Positions 7,769 to 16,048 of a stretch of DNA of 19,981 bases are shown piece by piece. Origin of the DNA: an uncultured Cellulosilyticum sp. Its GTDB lineage: Bacteria > Bacillota > Clostridia > Lachnospirales > Cellulosilyticaceae. The position numbers and the translations under genes are program-made. Position 1 is the stretch's first letter. Every line of letters begins with the position of its first letter. The notes beneath the pieces are model-generated. The model saw only the letters and a program-made list of their open reading frames with translations, was not told where the DNA came from and did not search any database. The stretch spans positions 1 through 19,981 of the forward strand of contig CAKVCL010000040.1 in NCBI GenBank assembly GCA_934725855.1, written 5' to 3'.

Positions 7769-9136
7769 GTGGAAACAGAAAATCAATTAAAAAAGAAAAT
7801 CATCAAATGGGGAATAGGTTTTTTAGGCGTGATGCTGGTGATGACGATTGCTTCAAAGACAATCTATACCTTTTTGTTACCTGTGGTATCGACTGAAAGA
7901 ATAAGTTCAGGTAAAATAGAAACTAAAATTTTATCAGAGGGTAAAATTGGCTATGACAAATTAACCATTGATGCGAGAAAAGTTGAAGTAAAGGCTACAA
8001 AAGAAGGCGAAATAGTACAATGTTATGTTACTGAAAATCAAGTGGTGAGTGTAGGAGACCCATTAATTAAGATTAAGGGAAAAGTTGATGAAAATGCAGC
8101 TAAAAATGATGAGCAGACAAGAGAGCAAGTTAGCATTAATCAAGGAGCCTATAAAAGAGAAAAGGAAGAAAATAAAGAGAAACAAAGCCAAATTCTTACA
8201 AAGATTTCAGATAAGAAAAAGAAACTAGCAGACGTTAATAACAGTTATGAAGTGATTAGTTTGCAAAGTCAGATTGAAGCTAAAGAAGAAACGGTCAAAG
8301 CAAATGAGGATTTACTAAAAGCAGGGGCTATTTCTGAAAATGATTGCAATAAGGCAAAAGAGGAACTTAAACTTTTAAATGAGCAAAAAGATAATCAGAT
8401 TCAAAGCCTTATTGAGAAATATGAAACAGAGATTAGTGATTTAGAAGATAAGCTTGGCGAGCTAGAAAGTCAGCTTAAAGGCGTGGATGAGAAAATGGCA
8501 ATAGAAGAAACCAGACTCACGACGCTAGAAACAAAAAGTAGTGAAGAGGTGATTACAAGTCCTATTAATGGGGTGGTTTATGAAATCAATGTGGCTGAGG
8601 GAGCAAGTGCTCTGATGAATGATAAGTTAATGGTAGTCGTGCCAGCCGATATTCCTATTACGTTAAGCTTTAATGTAAATGATAGACAGGCAGATAAGAT
8701 TGGGGTAGAAAAAGAAGTACAGTGGAAATATAAAGAAACCTTCAAACCAGCTATTGTGATGAAGAAAAATTATGATGAGAAAACAGGTGATACAATAGTG
8801 ACTTGTCAGGTGGATGAGGAACTGACTAAGGATATGGTTACAGACTATAAAACTTATAAAAGTGTTACGGTAGAGGCAAAGGATTCATCAGGAAACTATG
8901 ATTTTATTGTTTCAAACTCCGCATTAAGTAGAGAAGGAGTTTCATACTTCATTTACACCATTGAAGAACAAGAAAACTTATTTGAGAAGAAATATATCGT
9001 TCATAAAATCATGGTAACCGTAGAAAAAGAAGGAGATTTTATGAGTGCTATCAGTGGCACCATTCATGAAAATGATACGATTGTAAAAACCACAACAAAA
9101 GCACTAAGTGATGAGGCAGAGGTTAATATGGAATAA
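7769..9136 (+). CDS. HlyD/YknX-like membrane fusion (periplasmic adaptor) protein
   Basis: 455 residues, starting at GTG 7769 behind GGTGGAGGAG. One N-terminal membrane anchor (about 13-36) is followed by the first half of a biotinyl-lipoyl-like barrel-sandwich domain (about 73-102, VKATKEGEIVQCYVTENQ). A long charged coiled-coil hairpin spans about 111-257, rich in Glu, Lys and Gln. The second lipoyl half lies at about 261-290 (ITSPINGVVYEINVAEGA), then a beta-barrel and membrane-proximal region. This is the architecture of HlyD, MacA and YknX adaptors, which link an inner membrane ABC exporter to partners outside. In a Gram-positive such proteins work with MacB-type exporters. Here it lies between sugar import permeases and a MacB-like protein, an unusual setting. 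A role in export, in signal relay, or in assembling the binding lipoproteins are all possible; none is shown. Confidence 0.9.
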   Translation: METENQLKKKIIKWGIGFLGVMLVMTIASKTIYTFLLPVVSTERISSGKIETKILSEGKIGYDKLTIDARKVEVKATKEGEIVQCYVTENQVVSVGDPLIKIKGKVDENAAKNDEQTREQVSINQGAYKREKEENKEKQSQILTKISDKKKKLADVNNSYEVISLQSQIEAKEETVKANEDLLKAGAISENDCNKAKEELKLLNEQKDNQIQSLIEKYETEISDLEDKLGELESQLKGVDEKMAIEETRLTTLETKSSEEVITSPINGVVYEINVAEGASALMNDKLMVVVPADIPITLSFNVNDRQADKIGVEKEVQWKYKETFKPAIVMKKNYDEKTGDTIVTCQVDEELTKDMVTDYKTYKSVTVEAKDSSGNYDFIVSNSALSREGVSYFIYTIEEQENLFEKKYIVHKIMVTVEKEGDFMSAISGTIHENDTIVKTTTKALSDEAEVNME

Positions 9137-9150
9137 AGTGAGGTGAGAAA

Positions 9151-10275
9151 ATGAAAAGACGGGTAATTGTTTACTGTGTGATGTTTTTTATTTTGCAGCT
9201 CCTTAAAACCTTATTATTAAGTGATTATGCAAAGGACTATGGTAAAAGTAGAATGGAGATTTCATTAGGAGAAGGTAGTACACTTGGTTACAATGAAGTG
9301 GACTCAAGTGAAGCCTATCTAACTTATCAGCCAACCCTAATCAGTCGAATCCAAAATGCAGGAGAGGTTGGGGTTAAATCGATTGAAATTATTGGAACCA
9401 ATGATGCTTATAGCCAATTAGAAAATATACAAATGGTAGATGGTGCATTTTTTGGAAATGAAGCAATGAATGAAAAAAGAAATGTAGCTGTCATCAGTGA
9501 TGAGTTATCTAATGCACTTTTTCAGTCTAATAAGGGCGTTTATAATACAGTAAATTTACAGGGCAAAGACTATTTGATTGTAGGGGTGTATAAAAAATAT
9601 AGTAGAATAAGAGATTTTATCTTAGATGATGGGTATGAAAAAGTGTTTGTACCCATTACCTCCACCTTAATGAAAGATAAAAAGATTGAAGCCGTATGTA
9701 TAGATGGAACTTACATAGAAGAAATGCCAAAAGAGCAGGATTTACAAAAGATGCAGCTAGGTACTGACTTAAAAAGTGACCAGTCTAAATGGTTTAAAGA
9801 GTACACAACTATAGGGCAGATACCTATGATGGTATTATGGATAGCTGTTATTGTTATTGGATTAAACTATCTATATCAAGAAGGAATAGCATGTTTTAGA
9901 AGAACTAGGCAGGAAAATAGAAAAAAAGAAAAATGTAAATACATATTATTAACAATAGGCAAAACTATACTTGTCTTAGGGTTTATTGGGTTAGTGTCTA
10001 AATTGACCTTTGGGCAAGTTTATATCAATGCAAGCAGACTACCAGAGGAAAATATATTTGACTTTATGTTTTATTGGAAAGCCTTAAAGGCGGAGTGGAT
10101 TAGACATAATCAGTTTATAAAGCTCAATTTAACGCATTTTGAACAAGCTACCTATTTATTAAAACTCATCCTTCATAGTATAAATATTGTGCAGTATATG
10201 GTTTTAGTGAAGATGGAGAAGATAAGGTATTGCAAGTATAAATATGAGAACAAGCCAAAAAAGATAGCCAATTAA
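9151..10275 (+). CDS. MacB/FtsX-like membrane protein with extracytoplasmic MacB-type domain
   Basis: 374 residues starting 14 bases after the adaptor gene, with GTGAGGTGAG as ribosome site. An N-terminal membrane segment (about 5-24) is followed by an extracytoplasmic domain (about 30-220) with the MacB periplasmic core signature: VDGAFFGNEAMNEKRNVAVI, LSNALFQ, a strand like 'G..v.l.G..y.IVGVYKK' near 130-149, and VFVPITS. Further membrane segments lie at about 224-241 and 264-288, with a weaker one at about 333-351, so the topology 1 + domain + 3 of FtsX/MacB permeases is roughly kept. The C-terminal transmembrane part is poorly conserved, and there is no fused or adjacent ATPase. Either it teams with a distant ATPase or it has become a non-transporting partner of the adaptor. 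Its stop codon lies in the loop of a terminator. Confidence 0.82.
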   Translation: MKRRVIVYCVMFFILQLLKTLLLSDYAKDYGKSRMEISLGEGSTLGYNEVDSSEAYLTYQPTLISRIQNAGEVGVKSIEIIGTNDAYSQLENIQMVDGAFFGNEAMNEKRNVAVISDELSNALFQSNKGVYNTVNLQGKDYLIVGVYKKYSRIRDFILDDGYEKVFVPITSTLMKDKKIEAVCIDGTYIEEMPKEQDLQKMQLGTDLKSDQSKWFKEYTTIGQIPMMVLWIAVIVIGLNYLYQEGIACFRRTRQENRKKEKCKYILLTIGKTILVLGFIGLVSKLTFGQVYINASRLPEENIFDFMFYWKALKAEWIRHNQFIKLNLTHFEQATYLLKLILHSINIVQYMVLVKMEKIRYCKYKYENKPKKIAN

Positions 10276-10291
10276 GAAGGCTATCTTTTTT
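10257..10291 (+). terminator. Intrinsic terminator ending the permease-adaptor-MacB-like operon
   Basis: A perfect 13-bp stem (10257-10269 with 10279-10291, core GATAGCC/GGCTATC) ends in a T-run. The stop codon of the MacB-like gene (10273-10275) lies in the nine-base loop, so the last codons form the left arm. It separates the membrane components from the two binding-lipoprotein genes and may set their relative expression. Confidence 0.85.
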
Positions 10292-10361
10292 GCTTAGAGA
10301 AAGTTTAGAGAATCACTTGGTAGAATAAATTTGAAAAAAATTATAAAAGGATGGGGAGAAA

Positions 10362-12476
10362 ATGAAGCGAGTCATAAAGTACATAAGTAGTCTATTAATT
10401 CTAACACTGTTTGTCACAGGTTGTGCACAAAACGGTGGAAAAAGTAAGGTGACAAAAGGAGGTTATGTGGAAAAAGAGATTGAACTTCCTAATGCACAAG
10501 GTGAGTTAGGAATGAATAAGAGTTATGATGGAAAGTTCTTATACGCTACGTATAATGAGGATGAAAAAAACGTTACTATATATAATTTAAAGGAAGATGA
10601 TACTTGGGAAGAACTTAATAGATTCTCAATTACATATCCAGAAGGCAAAGAAGTTAAAAGTATAGGAGTGAGTGAGGAGGGCATTTATCTATTAGCTTGC
10701 TCAGAGGATGGAAAGGCAGAAATAAGCGAATACCTAAAAGATGGGGTAGCACATACGATTTCTTTAACAGAGGAGGGAGAAGATTATCTTATAGGTGACC
10801 ATTGGTATCAATTAGGGAAAGCGGAAAATGGGGATTATTTAATTCAAGAAGATTGGTGTGGAAGCTTAAATTCATTTGATGGACAAACAGGAGCACTCAA
10901 ATACAATCTAAGTAAAGAAGCTTTAAGCTTTAATGTGTTAGGAAATAAAGTCATCTGTAATAGTGGTTGGCAAACGCATACCATTTCTATTTGTAGTGTA
11001 GAAAATGGAGAGGTCATAGAAAGTGTCCTGTATGACATAAAAGACAATACTAATTGTGTGGATTTAAGTGAACAAGGAATGTATCTATTTAATAGTGCTG
11101 GGGTTAGTTCTAAAGGTAAAAATGATGAGGAATGGAAAACCTTAGTCAAAGCAGAAAGAAATCAATTAGCAGATTCTTCTAAAGGCATTATGGGAGCATG
11201 GACATTAGGTACAGAAAGTTTTTTAGTGAGTTTTAATGATGGAAGTTTAAAGAAATATGATTATGATCCGAAAGCAGAAGATGTAGTAAATGCAGAACTT
11301 ACAGTTGCTGTAGGAATTGAAAATCCATTATTTAAAAAAGCAATTACTATTTATCAGCAAGAACATAAAGATGTTCAAATTAATATGGTTTCTTATTATG
11401 ATGAAGAAAATGGTGTAGATGCTTTAAATGCTCAATTATTGGCAGGAGAAGGTCCAGACATTTTACTTTTAGATGGCTTACCTGTTCAGACCTATATTGA
11501 TAAAGGAATTTTAGTGGACCTATCAGATATTGCAAGCGAATGTTGTAAAAAGGAAGGCTGCTATAAAAATGTTATTGAAGCTTATAAACAAAAAGATGGG
11601 GTATGGGCTATTCCTATGAGATTCCAAGTCCCAATGATATGGGGTAAAAGTGATATTATTAATCAGGCACAGAGCATAGATGAATTAGCGCAATATAAAG
11701 AAGCACATCCTGATGAAGTACTCATTAAAAAGAATATGGATGAATTAGCTTTTCAGCTTAGATATATTTCAGAATCTATGTTAGTGGATGAAAACAAAGT
11801 TTATAATAGAGATAAAACGAAACAGTATATTAACAATCTCCAAACGATAGGTGTGCAAGAAGGTGAAATCACCGATGCAATCTATGGCGAACGATTAGAA
11901 GTTGAACCAAGTAAATACAAGGAATTGTTAGACTTTGCTAATGGTGAGTCTAATATCTTTTTCCTTGCACCAAGAAATGTAGGGGATATTGCAGGAGCTG
12001 ATGGAATTTTAGATGCAAGGAAGAATGAAGATTTAGGCATTGTACCTCTTAAAATAAATGGTGAAACAGCCTTTATGGCAAATGGCATAATGGGAATCAA
12101 CAAGAACAGTAAGCATCAAGATATTGCAAAAGAGATTATTGAAATCGCTTTAGGAGAAGAAGTCCAAGGAGAGATTAATTATTTAGGGGTACCGATTACA
12201 GAAAAGGATGTAAAGACTCAAGAAGAATTCTTACAATATTACTCACAAGAAATACGAGATGAACAGGGGCGTAGCGTAACGATTGATAATGATGTAAGCA
12301 GAGTATACGATACATGTAAGCAAATATGGAAAGAAGCAAGTTTATGTTGCAATGCTTCAACGAATACGCCTTATCTGATCCAAAGTGTAATAAATAATAT
12401 TTATGTAAAGGACACACCAGTAGACAAGGCATTGGATGACTATGAAAAGTCTACAGAGGTTCAGAAGATGGAGTAA
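10362..12476 (+). CDS. Lipoprotein: N-terminal propeller-like domain fused to sugar-type solute-binding domain (copy 1)
   Basis: 704 residues, against about 420-450 for an ordinary sugar-binding lipoprotein. A lipoprotein signal peptide ends in the lipobox FVTGC with lipidated Cys21. Residues about 50-300 contain some six repeats of roughly 40 residues, each with a turn such as DGKFL, EEGIYL, NGDYLIQ, GNKVICN, EQGMYLF or TESFLVS followed by a strand and a further Gly/Asp turn. This pattern is that of a beta-propeller. Residues from about 311 (AELTVAVG) match family 1 extracellular solute-binding proteins: LFKKAITIYQQEHKDVQINM, LNAQLLAGEGPDILLLD, VQTYIDKGILVDLSDI, then VWAIPMRFQVPMIWG. It would deliver ligand to the permeases at 6060-7754. 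The ribosome site is GGATGGGGA. It lies downstream of a terminator with no strong promoter visible. Propeller call is by eye and needs structure prediction. Confidence 0.87.
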   Translation: MKRVIKYISSLLILTLFVTGCAQNGGKSKVTKGGYVEKEIELPNAQGELGMNKSYDGKFLYATYNEDEKNVTIYNLKEDDTWEELNRFSITYPEGKEVKSIGVSEEGIYLLACSEDGKAEISEYLKDGVAHTISLTEEGEDYLIGDHWYQLGKAENGDYLIQEDWCGSLNSFDGQTGALKYNLSKEALSFNVLGNKVICNSGWQTHTISICSVENGEVIESVLYDIKDNTNCVDLSEQGMYLFNSAGVSSKGKNDEEWKTLVKAERNQLADSSKGIMGAWTLGTESFLVSFNDGSLKKYDYDPKAEDVVNAELTVAVGIENPLFKKAITIYQQEHKDVQINMVSYYDEENGVDALNAQLLAGEGPDILLLDGLPVQTYIDKGILVDLSDIASECCKKEGCYKNVIEAYKQKDGVWAIPMRFQVPMIWGKSDIINQAQSIDELAQYKEAHPDEVLIKKNMDELAFQLRYISESMLVDENKVYNRDKTKQYINNLQTIGVQEGEITDAIYGERLEVEPSKYKELLDFANGESNIFFLAPRNVGDIAGADGILDARKNEDLGIVPLKINGETAFMANGIMGINKNSKHQDIAKEIIEIALGEEVQGEINYLGVPITEKDVKTQEEFLQYYSQEIRDEQGRSVTIDNDVSRVYDTCKQIWKEASLCCNASTNTPYLIQSVINNIYVKDTPVDKALDDYEKSTEVQKME

Positions 12477-12487
12477 GTTTAAAAACT

Positions 12488-12520
12488 AATAGCTAAAATA
12501 AAGAAGTTAAAATAGCTAAA
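12488..12520 (+). repeat. Short imperfect tandem repeat between the two lipoprotein genes
   Basis: AATAGCTAAA occurs at 12488-12497 and again at 12511-12520, with AATAAAGAAGTTA between them (period 23). It lies just upstream of the GGGAGGGG ribosome site of the second lipoprotein gene. Possibly a small duplication; no function evident. Confidence 0.5.
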
Positions 12521-12539
12521 GAAGGGAGGGGATAAAAAG

Positions 12540-14669
12540 GTGCATAACATAAAGGGATATATTGTCTGCTTGATGGTTTTAACCCTAGCCATTACAGGCT
12601 GCCAAAGTAATGTGGAACAAAACACAAGTAAGGTGGTTAAAGGGTGCTATGTTGAAGAAGTATTAATAATGCCTACAGATGCAAAATTAGTTGATTTCAA
12701 TAGAAGCTATGATGGAAGAATACTTGCAGGATTTTATAGGAAAGATAACGTGTTAATTTATATTTTAAAAGAAGATGGCACTTGGGAAGAAATTAATAGG
12801 CTAAGTGTAAACCGAGTTAAAGGTGTGAAACGGATTACTTTGGATATTAGCGAAGAAAGTGTTTACATACTCCAAACTTTATCGAATGGAAAGCTTCAAA
12901 TTGAAGAGCATTTTGCTGACGGGACAGTAAGCAAGCTGACATTATTAGATGAAAATACTGATTCTTATATGGATAGTGTAAGAATACTAAAAGCTAAGAA
13001 TGGAGATTATTTCATTCAAAAGGCTTGGGATGGAGAATTGGTATCTATTGATGGCAAGACAGGTCGATTAAAAGATACATTGAGTAAGCAAGTATTGTCT
13101 TTTAACCTAGTAGGCGATAAGGTAGTCTATAATACAGCATGGGATGAAGCTAAGATATATACTTATAATATTGAAAGTGGCGAAAGAGTAAACAGTGTGG
13201 CATATAATATTTTAAGTAATACAAACTGTGTGGATGCAGATGAAGAGGGCATCTATTTATTTAACGCAAATGGCATCCAATATCTTAATGCTTCAGGAGA
13301 GGTATGGCAGGAAATCATGCCTGCAGATAGAAATAAACTAGCGGATGCAACCAATGGAATTGGCCGAGCATTTGTATTAAATAGTGAGTGTTTTATAGTC
13401 ATTTTTAATGATTTACAAATCATAAAATATCAATATGATGCAGAGGCTGAAGATGTTATAAATGCTCAAATTACAGTGGCTATGGATGATGAACATCGCC
13501 TCATTAGAAAGGCACTAGCTATTTATCAAGAACAACATAAGGATGTAAAGATTAATATAGAGTACTATGCCAGTGAAGATGGCATTCATGAAGAAGCGTT
13601 AAATACGCAGCTTTTAGCTGGTGGAGGACCTGATTTATTGATTTTAGATAAGCTATCTATAGACAACTATATTAAAAAAGGGCTTTTAGTAGACTTATCG
13701 GATATTGCTAAATCTCTTAGTGAAGAGGAAAGAAGTTATAGCAATGTGATTAATACTTTTACAGTAGATGGTCATGTATATGCCATTCCTATAAGATTTC
13801 AAGTCCCTATGCTGTGGGGAAAAAGTGAGATTGTAAATAATGCACATAGTTTAGAAGCACTGGCAGCTTATAAGAAAGCGCATCCAGATGAACGGCTGTT
13901 TAATAAGAATCAGTATGAGATGGCGATGCAGCTTTATCCGATTTGCGCGCCTTTCCTAAAAGATGAAAAAGGAGTAGTAAATCTTGATAAAGTCAAACGT
14001 TATTTAGAATGTCTTGAAATAGTAAGTGAAGATAAAGAAAGTATAAAAACTCAAGGTGAGTACATTAGTATGGAATCCCCTAAATATAGTGAGTTATTAG
14101 ATTATGTAGAAGGGAAAGCCAATACCTTTATCCTGGCACCAAGAAATATAAGGGATATCGTAGAGGTAGCTGCTATTTTGAAGGCAAGAGAGGAAAAAGG
14201 AGATGTGGTACCTCTAGAAGTAAATGGTCAAATTGTTTATATGTTAAGTGGTATCATGGGAATCAATTCAAATAGTAAGCACCAAGATATTGTGAAAGAG
14301 ATTATTACAACAGCGTTAGGTAAGGGGGTACAAGAAGAAGTAAGCTATGAAGGACTGCCATTAAATGAGGGTGATGTTAATAGGCAAGAATATTTTGCTA
14401 AAGCAATTGCTGGAACAACGATTGAAGATGATACAAGACGTAGTGTAGAGGTGGATGGTGAAGTAGAAGATATTTATAGTAAGTGTAAAGCTTATTGGAA
14501 AGAGGCAAGCCTTTATTGTGATACAGGAGATAAAAGCTCAGTGAAACTGATAAAAAAGGTTATTATTCCAAGCATAGAGTCAAGAAAATCAACAAGTAGT
14601 TATCTGGAGGAGTTTGAAAGAGTGATTAACTTACAAAATGAAGAGCAGGGAGAAGTAGAGAGCAAATAA
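12540..14669 (+). CDS. Lipoprotein: N-terminal propeller-like domain fused to sugar-type solute-binding domain (copy 2)
   Basis: A 709-residue paralogue of the preceding gene, collinear throughout. GTG start at 12540 follows GGGAGGGG. The signal peptide ends in AITGC (Cys21). The N-terminal region (about 50-300) repeats the propeller-like pattern, including TWEEINRLSV, NGDYFIQKAWDGELVSIDG and EEGIYLFNANG, each aligning with copy 1. The binding domain starts at about 310 (AQITVAM) with KALAIYQEQHKDVKINIEYY, LNTQLLAGGGPDLLILD and VYAIPIRFQVPMLWG. C-terminal blocks such as IMGINSNSKHQDI are nearly identical to copy 1, while the rest has diverged, so the duplication is not recent. The two may bind different ligands or act as a pair on one channel. 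A convergent terminator follows. Function as a binding lipoprotein is well supported; the ligand is unknown. Confidence 0.87.
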   Translation: MHNIKGYIVCLMVLTLAITGCQSNVEQNTSKVVKGCYVEEVLIMPTDAKLVDFNRSYDGRILAGFYRKDNVLIYILKEDGTWEEINRLSVNRVKGVKRITLDISEESVYILQTLSNGKLQIEEHFADGTVSKLTLLDENTDSYMDSVRILKAKNGDYFIQKAWDGELVSIDGKTGRLKDTLSKQVLSFNLVGDKVVYNTAWDEAKIYTYNIESGERVNSVAYNILSNTNCVDADEEGIYLFNANGIQYLNASGEVWQEIMPADRNKLADATNGIGRAFVLNSECFIVIFNDLQIIKYQYDAEAEDVINAQITVAMDDEHRLIRKALAIYQEQHKDVKINIEYYASEDGIHEEALNTQLLAGGGPDLLILDKLSIDNYIKKGLLVDLSDIAKSLSEEERSYSNVINTFTVDGHVYAIPIRFQVPMLWGKSEIVNNAHSLEALAAYKKAHPDERLFNKNQYEMAMQLYPICAPFLKDEKGVVNLDKVKRYLECLEIVSEDKESIKTQGEYISMESPKYSELLDYVEGKANTFILAPRNIRDIVEVAAILKAREEKGDVVPLEVNGQIVYMLSGIMGINSNSKHQDIVKEIITTALGKGVQEEVSYEGLPLNEGDVNRQEYFAKAIAGTTIEDDTRRSVEVDGEVEDIYSKCKAYWKEASLYCDTGDKSSVKLIKKVIIPSIESRKSTSSYLEEFERVINLQNEEQGEVESK

Positions 14670-14674
14670 TAAAC

Positions 14675-14722
14675 AATAAAAGAGGTAAAGTGTGGAAAAC
14701 ATCCTGCTTTACCTCTTTTATT
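14675..14722. terminator. Bidirectional terminator between convergent lipoprotein and kinase genes
   Basis: A 16-bp perfect stem (14675-14690 with 14707-14722, core AGAGGTAAAG/CTTTACCTCT) with a 16-base loop and A/T flanks on both sides. It lies six bases after the lipoprotein stop and 15 bases beyond the histidine kinase stop, so it can end both transcripts. Confidence 0.85.
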
Positions 14723-14737
14723 TGTGGATATTATAGC

Positions 14738-16048
14738 TTAAGTAGGAAGTAAGATTTTAAAAGTACACCCATGAGGCAATGTATCTTCTAGAATCAGTTT
14801 CCCCTTATGTAAAGAAATGATTTCATAAGCGATACTCAGTCCAAGACCGAAATGTTCTTTGGTATGTCTAGCTGTATCGACTCTATAGAAGCGTTTAAAA
14901 ATATAAGGTTTATGTTCATCGGAGATACCTGGTCCATCATCTATTACCAAAATGCAAAGTGCTTCATTTGTAGGCTTTGCTAGGCTAAGAGTAATAGTAG
15001 AACCTTTAGGGGTATAGGTTAGGGCATTATTTAAAAGAATACTGATGGCTTGAGTAAGTCTTTGGGCATCCATTAGGCAAGGAGGAATACTATCATCAGG
15101 AAGCTCAAGCTCTAAAGTATGACCTGTGGCAAATGCCAGTTGATAAAATGTATCATGAAGGTTTAGCAGTAAGGTATCCACCTCAACTAAAGTCGGTTCT
15201 AAACGCCAATTGATTTGAGTATCTGCGTGTGAAAGAAGAGATAAATCATCAAGCAGTTTAGACATTCTTTGACACTCAGATTTAATAGAAGTATAAAAAG
15301 AAGAGTTTTCGAGTATAGGATACTGTGTACATAAAGCAGAAGTATTAGTAGTAAGCACGGCAAGCGGTGAACGAAGCTCATGTGATGCTGCCGCAATAAA
15401 TGCTTTTTGTTCTTTTTCATTTTGAGCAATAGGCAAGATGACACGTCCTGCAAACCAATAACTAAACACACAAAGCAGCAAAGTGGCGAGTAGAAAGATG
15501 ATGATATAAAGTAGTAATTGATATCGTAAAGAATGGTCATAGTTTTTTAAATCCTTTAAAAGGATAATCTGCATGGTACTAAAATGAAGTGAAAAGGATG
15601 AAATATTGACCAAATAATGTTCCTTTTGAGAAGGCTTTAATTCAAATAAAAACGAATTTAAAGCATTAGAGACATAAGGATTAAAATGATAGTCAATTGT
15701 TGCTGTTTTCAGTGCTAGTTCTATTAGAGCTTTCCTATCTGTTATTGTGGGGTAAGAGCCTTTAAAACGGAGAAGCTTTTGATTTTCACTAATAGCGATG
15801 ATGAAACCATTATCATTTTCTAACTGAGCAAGATTGGAGAAGCTTAAAGAATATTGACCAGTAGAATGAGAGTAAGAATTTTGGATGTTATAAATAAGGG
15901 TATTCATGTGCGTATCTAAATCCTGCTCGGTAGAAGTTATAAGTTGCCGTTTGGAAATGAGAAAAAGCGTTATCATAGCAATAAGAAGCACACTCGAAGT
16001 GGTGAAGGTGCAAATTAAAGTAAATTTGTATCTAAGCTTCTTCAGCAT
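14738..16048 (-). CDS. Sensor histidine kinase of an OmpR-type two-component pair
   Basis: 436 residues from the ATG at 16048. This start is preceded by GGAGG on the minus strand and overlaps the end of the response regulator gene by 17 bases; a longer reading from 16174 would run deep inside that gene and is unlikely. Two membrane segments (about 11-31 and 177-200) bracket an extracytoplasmic sensing domain of some 140 residues. Kinase landmarks: H-box AAASHELRSPLA with phospho-acceptor H223, N-box LLNNALTYT (N341), G1 box DDGPGIS (370-376), F-box IFKRFYR, G2 box GLGLS (401-405). Little HAMP sequence is visible between the second membrane helix and the H-box. It phosphorylates the partner regulator next to it. 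Stimulus unknown; the gene is convergent with the transporter lipoproteins and divergent, with its partner, from the UvrA-like gene. Confidence 0.92.
   Translation of the reverse strand: MLKKLRYKFTLICTFTTSSVLLIAMITLFLISKRQLITSTEQDLDTHMNTLIYNIQNSYSHSTGQYSLSFSNLAQLENDNGFIIAISENQKLLRFKGSYPTITDRKALIELALKTATIDYHFNPYVSNALNSFLFELKPSQKEHYLVNISSFSLHFSTMQIILLKDLKNYDHSLRYQLLLYIIIFLLATLLLCVFSYWFAGRVILPIAQNEKEQKAFIAAASHELRSPLAVLTTNTSALCTQYPILENSSFYTSIKSECQRMSKLLDDLSLLSHADTQINWRLEPTLVEVDTLLLNLHDTFYQLAFATGHTLELELPDDSIPPCLMDAQRLTQAISILLNNALTYTPKGSTITLSLAKPTNEALCILVIDDGPGISDEHKPYIFKRFYRVDTARHTKEHFGLGLSIAYEIISLHKGKLILEDTLPHGCTFKILLPT

Noticed and set aside
10317..10347. TTGGTA and TATAAA as a promoter for the first lipoprotein gene
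   Set aside because: The spacing is 19 bases, and transcription would begin within the ribosome binding site.
15199..15540. 113-codon frame inside the histidine kinase gene on the same strand
   Set aside because: It is an out-of-frame shadow of a well-conserved kinase coding region, rich in Cys/Leu and without family resemblance.
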